Shown here piece after piece: positions 1 to 11,500 of a stretch of DNA of 64,000 nt. A program made the position numbers and the translations under genes. Each line of letters opens with the position of its first letter. The first letter of the stretch is position 1. Under the pieces are notes generated by a model. It was given only the letters and a program-made list of their open reading frames with translations, ran no database searches and was not told where the DNA came from. The stretch comes from Heliocidaris erythrogramma. Taxonomy: Eukaryota > Echinodermata > Echinoidea > Camarodonta > Echinometridae. The stretch spans positions 27,334,705-27,398,704 of the forward strand of contig CM046867.1 in assembly GCA_025617745.1 (NCBI GenBank). Reading direction: 5' to 3'.

Positions 1-690
1 CATCTGCCAAGCACAATAAAGAGGGACAAAACATGAAACATCCCTGGGTCGTGCCCATTTAAAAGGGCTGGCACGATTCCAAGTTTCAATATAACAATTC
101 ATACTATCAATTCCATGAATGTTTTGACATTAACCTAACGTATGAATAAGCAAACCTATCTCAGGACTCAAAAATACAAATGGTGCCCTTGAACCAAATA
201 CCATCCATGAAAATGAATTCTTTGAAACCCCAGGCTTAAATAGTTACAACAAAAATACAAGCTGGGGGCAATGATCTTACACATTTATGTACATGTACAT
301 AATAGCTTTCTGCATACACATTGTACGTAATAAATAGCTTGCTGCATACACACATTAATCCCCTTCCTACATGTATGCATTTAAGCTTAGGAACTCCGAT
401 AACAAAACTTGCCCCCAAAGTATGCAAAAAGTTTCATTATGCAAAATACCATGCCTTGTCATGAAACATAATTTTGTTTTCCATGAAATTCGCATGCATA
501 ATTTAACATCGAAGGTAGAATATATTTTGTATTTGATATTCCTTTTTTTTTTTTCCTTCTTCCTTTTCCCTTCTTTCTTTTTTTAAAATTTTTGTTGTTG
601 TTTTTGGAAGGATTGGGGAAAATTTTCTGAAACCCAAGATCGTAAACGTGTATACAAAATATAACTTGAAATTCACAGTAAAATCTTCCA
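1..690. other. No gene recognised
   Basis: AT-rich sequence with a T/C-rich patch near 540-590. The missing last PLK4 exon was sought on the minus strand by looking for codons of the conserved polo-box segment GAVWVQFNDG and was not found. Short reading frames here have no recognisable motif. Confidence 0.5.
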
Positions 691-3440
691 TTAGCAAATT
701 ATATCAGCCAGTTATAGCACATCTGTCCATCATAACTAATATTATAGTCCACCATTTCTACCATGACTATTAACTCATTTCTAAACTCATGTCTAAGCAT
801 ACAATAACACAGAAAATTCATCCTGAAATGCTTATCCATTTTTTTTTTTCTTTCCTCTTTCTTTTTCCTTTGACCTTTCCATGCACATATGCATTATATC
901 AGCCAGTTATAGCACATCTGTCCATCATAACTAATATTATAATAGTCCACCATTTCTCCCATGACTATTAACTCATACCTAAACTCTTGCCTTTATCCTT
1001 TCCCGATATGCATTATATCAGCCAGTTATAGCACATCTGTCCATCATAACTAATATTATAGTCCACCATTTCTACCAAGACTATTAACTCATTTCTAACT
1101 CGTGTCTAAGCATACAATAACACAGAAAATTCATCCTGAATTGCTTATCAATTTTTTTTTTTCTTTTCCTTTCCCTCTTTCCTTTTCCCATGCCAGATAT
1201 GCATTATATCAGCCAGTTATAGCACATCTGTCCATCATAACTAATATTATAGTCCACCATTTCTACCAAGACTATTAACTCATTTCTAAACTCATGTCTA
1301 AGCATACAATAACACAGAAAATTCATCCTGAAATGCTTATCCATTTTTTTTTTCTTTCCCCTTTCTTTTTCCTTTGACCTTTCCATGCACATATGCATTA
1401 TATCAGCCAGTTATAGCACATCTGTCCATCATAACTAATATTATAGTCCACCATTTCTCCCATGACTATTAACTCATACCTAAACTCATGTCTAAGCATA
1501 CAATGACACAGAAAGATTTATCCTGAAATGCTTATCATTTTTCTTCCGCTCCCTTTCCAGCTTTGCGTTATATCAGCCAATTATAGCACCAGTTATAGCA
1601 TAACTAATATTATAGTAGTCCACCATTTCTGCCATGACTTATCTCATACCTAAACTCTTGTCTAAGCATACAATAACACAGAAAATTCATCCTGAAATGG
1701 TTATCAATTTTTTTTTTCTTTCCCTCTTTCTTTTTCCTTCTACCTTTCCATGCCAGATATGCATTATATCAGCCAGTTATAGCACATCTGTCCATCATAA
1801 CTAATATTATAGTCCACCATTTCTACCAAGACTATTAACTCATTTCTAACTCGTGTCTAAGCATACAATAACACAGAAAATTCATCCTGAATTGCTTATC
1901 AATTTTTTTTTTCTTTTCCTTTCCCTCTTTCCTTTTCCCATGCCAGATATGCATTATATCAGCCAGTTATAGCACATCTGTCCATCATAACTAATATTAT
2001 AGTCCACCATTTCTACCAAGACTATTAACTCATACCTAAACTCATGTCTAAGCATACAATAACACAGAAAATTCATCCTGAAATGCTTATCCATTTTTTT
2101 TTTCTTTCCCCTTTCTTTTTCCTTTGACCTTTCCATGCACATATGCATTATATCAGCCAGTTATAGCACATCTGTCCATCATAACTAATATTATAGTCCA
2201 CCATTTCTACCAAGACTATTAACTCATTTCTAAACTCATGTCTAAGCATACAATAACACAGAAAATTCATCCTGAAATGCTTATCCATTTTTTTTTTCTT
2301 TCCTCTTTCTTTTTCCTTTGACCTTTCCATGCACATATGCATTATATCAGCCAGTTATAGCACATCTGTCCATCATAACTAATATTATAGTCCACCATTT
2401 CTACCAAGACTATTAACTCATTTCTAAACTCATGTCTAAGCATACAATGACACAGAAAGATTTATCCCGAAATGCTTATAATTTTTCTTTTTTCTTTCCT
2501 CTTTCTTTTTCCTTTGACCTTTCCATGCACATATGCGTTATATCAGCCAATTATAGCACCAGTTATAGCATAACTAATATTATAGTAGTCCACCATTTCT
2601 GCCATGACTTATCTCATACCTAAACTCTTGTCTAAGCATACAATAACACAGAAAATTCATCCTGAAATGGTTATCAATTTTTTTTTTCTTTCCCTCTTTC
2701 CTTTTCCCTTTCCAGATATGCATTATATCAGCCAGTTATAGCACATCTGTCCATCATAACTAATGTTATAGTCCACCATTTCTCCCATGACTATTAACTC
2801 ATTTCTAAACTCATGTCTAAGCATACAATAACACAGAAAATTCATCCTGAAGTGCTTATCAATTTTTTTTTTCTTTCCTCTTCTTTCTTTTTCCTTTTAC
2901 CTTTCCATGCAGATATGCATATCAGCCAGTTATAGCACATCTGTCCATCATAACTAAAATTATAGTCCACCATTTCTCCCATGACTATTAACTCATTTTT
3001 AAACTCATGTCTAAGCATACAATAACACAGAAAATTCATCCTGAAATGCTTATCAATTTTTTTTTTCTTTCCTCTTCTTTTTTTTCCCTTTTACCTTTCC
3101 ATGCAGATATGCATTATATTAGCCAGTTATACCACATCTGTCCATCATAACTAATATTATAATAGTCCACCATTTCTCAATGACTGTTAACTCATCCCTA
3201 AACTCATGTCTAAGCATACAATGACACAGAAAATTCATCCTGAAATGGTTATCAATTTTTCTTTTCCTTTCCCTCTTTCCTTTATCTTTTCCCAATATGC
3301 ATTATATCAACAAGTTATAGCACATCTGTCTATCATAACTAATATTGTAGTCCACCATTTCTACCAAGACTATTAACTCATATCTAAGCTCCTGTTTAAG
3401 CATATAATAACACAGAAAATTCATCTTGAAATGCTTATAA
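691..3440. repeat. Tandem array, units of about 190 bp
   Basis: About 15 head-to-tail units, each starting near 'TTATATCAGCCAGTTATAGC' and ending in a T/C-rich tract. Unit starts lie near 699, 893, 1013, 1203, 1397, 1569, 1762, 1951, 2148, 2341, 2538, 2722, 2919, 3113 and 3301. Most are 184-199 bp; one is about 120 and one about 172. The reverse strand gives a 64-codon open frame in several units, which follows from near-identical sequence and is not evidence of coding. Neighbouring units differ little, so the array expanded recently. It lies downstream of PLK4 exon 15. Confidence 0.93.
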
Positions 3441-3754
3441 ATTTTTTTCCCCCTTCTCTTTCCTCCCAACATTTCCCCCTAAACTAAAGTTTAACATGTT
3501 ATAAGTTCACCGTATCTCATGTTCACACATATTTATGAGAAGAAAAAAAAAAAAGAACTTAGCGTGAGATGTATATCACTCAGACTTTCCTTTTCCTTTC
3601 CCCTTTTCTTTCTCTCCTATAAAAGTATCCATGTTTCTTTAGCTTTTTTTCCTCTCTCTATTTCCTGTCTTCTTTCTTTTGATTTCCTCACCTAATTCCT
3701 TCCTTCGCTCATAATTTGTGTTTTCATCCACAGCAAACAATGATCCCTTGAATA

Positions 3755-4570
3755 CTAGTGCTCAGACTCAGGTACCTTCAGTTTCAGCTTCTCAAGAAAT
3801 TTTGATTGCTCTTTTCTTTGTAGGTGCTTTCCATCCACATATAACTTAGTCGGATCCTGTCTGGAAAAGTGAGCCTTCATTCCCGCTTTTTTTGCTTCCT
3901 TTAGAACCTCAAGTTGTTCTCTCCTTTCTCGTCTCACACTCAGTGGTAAGTCGTCTGTCACCGCAAGCCTGGTTCCCTTAAGGTGAAACGCGTTGGTCAT
4001 GATCCTCAACTTGTCTGGAAACCGAAGCACTCTCCCCTTAATTGGCCTTGGCTTCGATGGACCAGCAACACGATGACATCGTTGGAATTCAAAGTTCTCA
4101 ACTTCTTGTGGGTCAATTTTCATTTTTTCCTTCAAAAATGTCCGTATCACAGTGTCAATATTTTCATTTTCCTCCTCCTTTAATCCATGAAAAACCACGT
4201 TTTCTCGTGCAACATAAACTTGAAGCCTCTCTATTTCCTTCCTCATTTCCTGTTTGCTTTCTAACAACTCTTGCTCAATTCGTGGTATGGTTTCTTTCTT
4301 CAGTTCTTCTATTTCTGCTGTCGTGAACTTCAGTGAATCCATAATCTCCGTTATCTTTTCATTCATTTTTACAATCTTCTCTCCTGTACCCCGTATCTCA
4401 TTTTGAAGTCCATCCTCGACCTGACTTAATTTCGCCAGCATTATTCGCGATTGTTTTTCCACGATAGACTCTACATCCATAGCTGTTATACTAGTAGTAC
4501 CGGTATCCTTCTTTGTAGTATGAGCCACTGTAGGGCTTGTCCGTGGCCTTTTCTCACGTTGAGTAGCCAT
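3755..4570 (-). CDS. LINE ORF1-like protein (coiled coil plus RRM-like domain)
   Basis: This 271-codon frame is intact. Residues about 35-120 are heptad-rich and charged (coiled coil). They are followed by VARENVVFHGLKEEENENID, then FQRCHRVAGPSKPRPIKGRV and a basic C-terminal region (LPLSVRRERREQLEVLKEAK). That order matches ORF1 proteins of L1-like non-LTR retrotransposons, which bind RNA and form a ribonucleoprotein with the ORF2 reverse transcriptase. No reverse-transcriptase frame follows on the minus strand; the sequence passes through T/C-rich DNA into the tandem array. So this is an ORF1-only or truncated copy. An (AC)n tract lies about 190 bp upstream of its start. Whether it is expressed is unknown. 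Domestication is possible, but recent insertion is the simpler reading. Confidence 0.8.
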   Translation of the reverse strand: MATQREKRPRTSPTVAHTTKKDTGTTSITAMDVESIVEKQSRIMLAKLSQVEDGLQNEIRGTGEKIVKMNEKITEIMDSLKFTTAEIEELKKETIPRIEQELLESKQEMRKEIERLQVYVARENVVFHGLKEEENENIDTVIRTFLKEKMKIDPQEVENFEFQRCHRVAGPSKPRPIKGRVLRFPDKLRIMTNAFHLKGTRLAVTDDLPLSVRRERREQLEVLKEAKKAGMKAHFSRQDPTKLYVDGKHLQRKEQSKFLEKLKLKVPESEH

Positions 4571-4758
4571 TGCATAAGCTTATTTTATGCAGTCTTGAGC
4601 CGAGGTATGATCCCGGGACAGCTTCGGGGTACAGCGCGTGAAGAGTTCGTTGCTTTGTTATATTATAGCGACATCAGATTTAATCAAATTCCATGTGCAA
4701 TCCAATGGGGCGGGAGGAGCGTGGCAGAACGACGTGCTATTCGGCTCGGGTCATTGAA

Positions 4759-4760
<2 letters not shown>

Positions 4761-4815
<55 letters not shown>
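4761..4815. repeat. (AC)n microsatellite
   Basis: About 27 uninterrupted AC units, just upstream of the ORF1-like frame. Confidence 0.98.
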
Positions 4816-4816
<1 letters not shown>

Positions 4817-5075
4817 GCAGAGAGCACAAAATCACTCTTGAAAGTTAAATTTTGATAACTTTCATAAATTTAGTAGCACTAAAAAGTAGGATTTAAATCA
4901 CAAATCCATTTCATACTTCTGTTTAGTTACAGATAGTAACATTGAAGCATTAGTGGTTACATTACGCCTCTGTAACACATGCTGCAGCGGCGATTGCTTT
5001 GCATTTAATATCCAAAACTCATTGAATTCCTTACTGCAACCCCAGACCCAACCCTATATACCTGAACTGACACTG

Positions 5076-5100
5076 TAACCCTAACCCTAACCCTAAACCT
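5076..5100 (+). repeat. Short interstitial telomere-like repeat
   Basis: Three tandem TAACCC units followed by a TAAACC variant. This is the animal telomere motif, but far too short to be a telomere. Confidence 0.8.
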
Positions 5101-5234
5101 AAACTATAAATGTGAGAGAATAAAACAATTTTTATGCCCGTTCAGTTGTGCATGACAATTAATAACTTCAATTCAATTCAATTCAACTAATTGCAACGCT
5201 AACCCTATTCCTAAATCTTTGACCAAATAATTCC

Positions 5235-5373
5235 TGGGGAGCATTTCATCAAGTGTCTTATCAATGATTTTCACTGACAAATTGCTCTCAGCCAATCAGA
5301 TGCAAGGATTTCAGTAGCTTATAACAGTTGTCGGTAAATATCACTGACAAAACGCTTGATGAAACACTCCCCC
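5235..5373. mobile_element. Hairpin MITE, family H1 copy 1
   Basis: Imperfect full-length palindrome of about 139 bp. It starts GGGGAGCATTTCATCAAG and ends with the reverse-complement equivalent (CTTGATGAAACACTCCCC). Its core includes AGCCAATCAGATGCAAGG and TTTCAGTAGCTTATAACAG. Copies are at 12121 and 29066; variants are at 48493 and 52346. No coding capacity. Confidence 0.88.
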
Positions 5374-5418
5374 GAAGCAATTGTCCTCAGAACGTGTGCT
5401 GGATCACGTATCTAATAC

Positions 5419-5528
5419 CTGTGATGCCCAGCCGATGTTAGGAACAAAGACAGTCTTGAGTACCCCATCCTTCCCCTCAGGGTGTGGAGAGGCTTGTGAT
5501 GCGACTTCAGCCTCCCTAGAGCTCCCAG
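5419..5528 (-). CDS. PLK4: PLK4 exon 15 (start of polo box 3)
   Basis: Residues 960-996, ending [16 protein letters not shown], the first strand of polo box 3. Starts after TTTCAG and ends at CAG|GTATTA, phase 0. The donor means at least one further exon. Confidence 0.9.
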
Positions 5529-8500
5529 CTGAAATTAAGTGAGAAAGAAAATTGATTATTATTATCCTTTATTCGGCATTTCAAATAGAATTTGAACATG
5601 GAGTACAAAGTAAGAACGAATAAATTGGCTTCCCCTGCTGTGCCTCCCTAAGTTGCCTGGAAGAAAATAAAGGAATGTAAAATTCTTATGACCCTTGACC
5701 CTTGAGCCTTTCCCTCTGACTCCAGGAATGCACCAGAGGACGCCTAGAACATTATATACATAATATATACATATTTATTTTAAACAAATTAAAAAAAGAA
5801 AATAACCCCAAACATATCAATAAAAATACATAAGCTTGATATACATTACAACTGTGCACATTTTTTTTCTGATTTAGCTTTGAGATCATGGATATATTAC
5901 CTGGTAGCTTCATATCATATCAAATGTATCAGGCCAAATTATTCATTACAAAACAAACAAACCCCCCCCCCCCCCCCCCGAAAAATAAGGAAAAAAAGAA
6001 AGAAAAAAAGGGTGCAGTAGTCTTTGATTTGATTGATTTAATTTCTATTTCAATATAAGCATGCATGTATATATGATACATATCAATTTCATAAGTGACA
6101 TACAATGCAATGAATTTGTATTACTCAAACATGAAGAAATTGCGACAAATAATGAATGGATAACAAATCAATTTGACTTAAACATATAGGCCCGAATTCA
6201 CCAGGAGGGGGTTTAAACCATGGTTTAAACCCCCTCCTGGTTTTTTTTAAGCGTACGTGCGCACGGAATCCGATCCAATCATATATTTTCTTTGAGCGCG
6301 CGCATGGGCAATGTGCACTTATTTACGCTTATTTTAGTACGCTTACAGAGGTTTAAACCTTACCCATGGTTTAAACCTCCTTTGTGAATTCGGGCCATAA
6401 AGTGGGGCAATAAAACAGAGGGGCATGCTGTTGAAAGCAATACTTGTATGATGACCGACCTTTGTCTGTTTTCTTGGACCTAGTCCTGTCCTTGCCCTGT
6501 ACACTCCTTGCTACAGTGCATATCGTCCCATCAAAGGAACATACAGAGGCTGTGGGTGGGGCCATCACACTGGGTGAGATGATAGACCCCTGGGGAACAG
6601 CCTGGGTGGGGTCATGGGCTGTGGTAGTGGTGGATGGTGGTAGCTGGGTGGTGGTGGTGGTGGCAGGAGTTGTACGAGATGTTGCTGTTGGAGTTCTTAT
6701 GTTTGTCGATGCTGGTACCTTGTTCCCTTGTGGGTTGGATTCTTGTAGTGGTTTCCTATAGAAGTATGATTATACATAAGACACAAAATATGTAAAACAA
6801 CATATTCTGTTCATAAACAGATTTGAAAGAGATGGAATGACAATGCATAATATTTCTCATAATAGCTTAGTATCAGTGACAGCTAAATCCTAAAAATCAA
6901 CATTAAACAAGGTGATTTCTCTATTGTGTTCTGCTCCATAGGTGTCCAAAATTCAGAATATTAAGAAAATCTATTTTAACTCCTCTCACTTTTATCAACA
7001 CTGTGCATTATCTTTAATAAACTTACCTGGATAGAATCAGAGGGAAGAAAGGGCCATATCCATGTCTGGATTCAAGACTAGCTATTGCAGCTTCCACATC
7101 AACACAATGTTGCCGCCACTGTAATTACAATAAAATCATAATACTAGTCTAATTTCTTTCAATAGCTTCATTGTACTGATACAATTGATATAATTTTATT
7201 TGCAATTCTTCGAAGCAATTCTAAGACTTCAGCTCATTTGTTGGTACATACACAGAGTAGAAGTGTGAAAAACATCAATCTGAATGAATTATCTTCAAAA
7301 AAATCATTCTCATTTCTCAACATAAAAAAACCCCTGACACATCACATCATCTTATTATGCAATTAAAGCAATACAGAATAATCATGAATTCTGACAATAC
7401 ATTGATACTTGCCCCTATCAAATTGAATCTGTCTATGGCATGGCACAGTATTTCTTACTAAAAATGCTTAGGAATCACATCAACAGCAAAACTTAACATA
7501 GCTTCATGATTTCAGGTCATGTGGGATTCTAATGAGATGAAATAACTGGACTCACTGTATAGAAGCTAAGGACGATTTGTTTTAGATGGCTAGGTATCTG
7601 GTCACTGTTCTGGTCAGCAGGAAGCTTGCAAGTTTGGCCGTTACTCTCAGTCACGTCCAGTCCTACAGAGGTTGAATGGATTTTAGTTCCTGAAAAAAGA
7701 AATCATTTAAAAATGAAACATGTTCTCAAAAATCATTGTATGAGTTAAGAAGCAGTCTTTGAATTTAATTTTATGGTAGGTAAGAATTAGTCATTTCATT
7801 GGTTCAAATTAATCTAACATAGGAAGAAGACAGCATCAAGTTGTATGTAGAAGATGCGAGGTACCTATGAAGAGAACAGAATTAAAAAAAAAAAAATAGA
7901 CCCTAGCATCATTTCTCTTGGTCATTCCATCTTGAATAATTTTTGTTAATGCGTTTCGTTCCTCAGGCATCCCTAACAAGAAGAATTTATAGGCATAAGA
8001 CCCCTGGAGACCCCTGGAGATTATGCAAAAACTTATACCATTCAAAGACTGCAAGAAATACCCACAACTACTAAGAATTCTGCCAAAGACACTCATATAG
8101 TATCACTTAATCTATAATGACTTTACTAGTACTTTAGTCTATGTTAATATACAATCATGTCAATATATTAATATTTATCATGCATGTATATATTTTGTTT
8201 ACTTCACTACATGTAACAGAATTTTAGATTTTAGCCTGCAATGAATCTTTAAATGAATAAACCATGTCCACTCAAATCAAAGTATAGAACTCTGGTAAAG
8301 TAACAATCAATCATAGTGATACTCACCATCATAGAAACAAGCCTCAAAGTCAGCAGTTGGACCATTCTCCATCAGCATACACTTAGCTTCTGATGTATAG
8401 AGGGTGACCTTAGGGGTCTTGGACCGGACCAGTTGGATGAACCTGGAGGCATACTGGTATTTCTTCCAGTACTTGGAAGGTAGATCATGGTAGCTATGTT

Positions 8501-11500
8501 TAGTGATACCGCTGTCCTGCGGTGGGGATGGGGGGTCCTCCATGATGGGGAATCCTTTGCCTCCATTGGGCTGGTAGATGGTAACCTGCGAGTACAAACA
8601 ACATATTGTCTGCTTGGAGCCAGAAGGGCGTTAAGTCCCATCTTTTGTACAGAGTTCACACTGTTCTGGCTCCAAAGACGATATATCCATGATATATTTA
8701 CGGAATATTGGTGTTGACGTTATTGCGATCACGTTGTTTTGAGATGTCAAAAATAATACGTGGCATTTATAACACGCTTTTCCCATAGTGGCCCAAAGCG
8801 CTGACAATTACAGATATATATTATTACCCCGGTCATCAGATTCTGGCATGCCCGCACACAATGCATGCACATTCTCCACTCCCTGGGGAGTATTCCAGCA
8901 GTGGGCGCTCACATTGCTAAGAAAACGACATTAACTTTCGCATCCTACCGGGTACCCATTTAACACCTGGGTGGAGAGTGGCAAATGTAGATTAACGTCT
9001 TGCCAAAGGACGCTAGTGCTCCGGTGGGATTCGAACCCCAGACCTCGTGGTTCACAGTCCGGGGACTTATCCACTGATCCACAACACCTCTTTCAATTTT
9101 ATCAAATAATTTTTTTTTTCTCAGACATGACCTCAAGATATAAAACCAGTAACATATTCTAGCATCTCTTTTCTAGAAAAAAAATTCTGTTCTGGCATGA
9201 AAATTGAGAGAGGGCATTTTTAAGTCTGTAATGTGTTCCATACAAAGAAAGAGTTATTCCTTGATTACAAAACAGTCAAATAAATAATTTGCCAACATAA
9301 ATACCTGTATGAGAAAGCTAACCATATATTTGGTTTGATTTCATAAGTGGAGAAAGTAGATCAAGAAATTTATAGTTGTAAATTTGATGGTACACATAAA
9401 GACAGTCACAGCAGTGGCTGATTTTTCTGACAATCAAAATACTGGCACACTGATAAATAACCACAGTGCCATAGTGGTTACAAACCACTCTTCTTGAACT
9501 ATGAGCATGACAGACTACAATGATGTTAGGTTTTCAAGAAGACTCAATGAGTAGAAGCCTGTGAGGTTGATAGTGACCTACCTGCATACCATCTTGTGAT
9601 ATCCTCAGGACTTCTACAACCCTATCCTGTCCATCTTTGGTCTTCAAGAACTCCAGACACACCTCTCCTCCAAGCATGATGCTCACCTGTCAATCAAAAC
9701 ACATATATCATCAAGAAAATAGGCTCTCTTAAACCCGATGAATATTACAAGAATCGATGCTCTCACAATTTTGGCTTGGGAAGACTGCCCTCTACCTGAA
9801 GAATGGTGTTATAAATTCAAATAGTGTCATAAACATAGTCAAGTATAGAGATTGCGGGTACAAGCAAGGCACTACTGTCCTTTGCAAGACATCTAGATTG
9901 CCTCTCTCCACCCATGTGTAGCAAAGTAGGAATGGGCAGGATTTATTCCATGAAATGCACTGTACAATGCTCATGGTTGCTGGAGCTCAAGTTGGGTAAT
10001 CATTTCTAATGCTACATTTGGAAGTGTATAGGGATCTGATGCATGCCATACAAAAACAGATTATTGTCATGTCTTTCTGAAAGAGAGCCTTGGTGCCTTG
10101 AAACATGCTATGCAGAGCATCAATGAGATCTGATTGGCTTAAGGCCAACGCACACCTTACGATCGGTCTGCGATCCGATTTGTGAAATAAATCGCTATGG
10201 CATTAAAAACTGGCATTTTAACAAATGAAATCTACCCTATTCAGGTTCTGAGCAGTAATATGAATATTAAACATAGGGTTTTGATGAGCTGTCAGCTTTC
10301 TACAGGGAATAAGGGCAAATTTAGTTTCAAATCGTAGGCAGTCGTATGATTTTTGTGACGTCACTACGACTCAGAGCCGATTTGGCAATTCCACTGACTA
10401 GAAAACTCGGCAAAGGCCGTATTATCGATTTTACTATCTGTATGACTATTCAGACCCTCTATCAAAAATATTTTTTGTTTTTAAATGATTTGTCAAATGA
10501 TATTACATTTTCTTCTGAAATCGGATCGCAAACCGATCGTAAGGTGTGCGGTGGCCTTAACATGTATTTATCTCTGAGAAATATCCGTCTAAAATTCACA
10601 ATCAGTTCATTATCATTTTTATAGTAAGATCAATTAACAGGTTGAATTAGTATAGGATACAATAATATCAGAAAAAGGAAATTCTAAACAAACATCTTGT
10701 GGACTTACCACTGCATTTCTAGTCTTTTGCCTGATTGGTCTTAGTCTTGTGGCATTCAGAGGAGGGGTCAAATAAGCGAGGCTCTGAACACCAGCCCCAC
10801 CCTCCCCCTTACCCCCTCCTCCTTCCCTCTTTTCATGCTTGCGAGTATGTCTATGTGTCCAATCATTGCCTTTGTCTAAATCACGTGACTTGGATTTGCT
10901 CCGTTTGTGGCTACTCTTTTCTGCAGCCTTGCTGTCTTTGTGCAGGGCCCCATCCTGCTTCCTGGATGATCCTCCACACGATGCCATCGATGGCAATGTT
11001 GCATGCATACCGTGCACGCTATAATGTTCACTCACAGAGGATTGGGCACTACGTTTCTTTTCTGCACACTTATCACTTGCATGGTCAGTCCTCACTTTGA
11101 GATCCCGTGTACGATCAGAATCAATGTCAGCTTCAGAGAAAAGTCTATGCTTTGCGTCAACTCTGTCGTAATGCCCTGATGTCTCTGTCTGGCTCTTTTC
11201 AGAAAACAGTCTGTGCTTTGCATTGTCGACTTTGTCATAATGTCCCGATATCTCTGTTCTGGTCTCTTCTCCCAGGATAGAGCCATGCTGTCCTAGGTGA
11301 TCCTGTGACCTCCAAGACCCACTTCTCTTCTCAACAGCATCATCACTGTACAAATGTGCCTGCCTCCTGTAGATATCTTGTTCATGAGATTGATATATCC
11401 CTTTAGTCCTAGTATCTTTACTAAGTCCTTTCATGCTTCCATCACTGAGGGATGGCTTGGTTTTGGTCTTGTAGTCTCTGGTCTGTGATGTATAGGATGC

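Larger units (their letters stand above)
5529..6459 (-). other. PLK4: PLK4 intron 14
   Basis: Holds a poly-C run (5962-5979) and the 208-bp MITE at 6189-6396. Otherwise AT-rich with no recognised feature. Confidence 0.85.

Noticed and set aside
1204..2342. Repeated 64-codon frame in the tandem array, as a possible peptide gene family
   Set aside because: The frame repeats only because the DNA units repeat; several units break it and no start or splice signals are conserved.
691..3440. Array with regular units as a CRISPR
   Set aside because: Units are about 190 bp with no unique spacers and lie beside an intron-rich animal gene.
5076..5100. Telomere end
   Set aside because: Only about four units, inside a gene region; a common interstitial motif.
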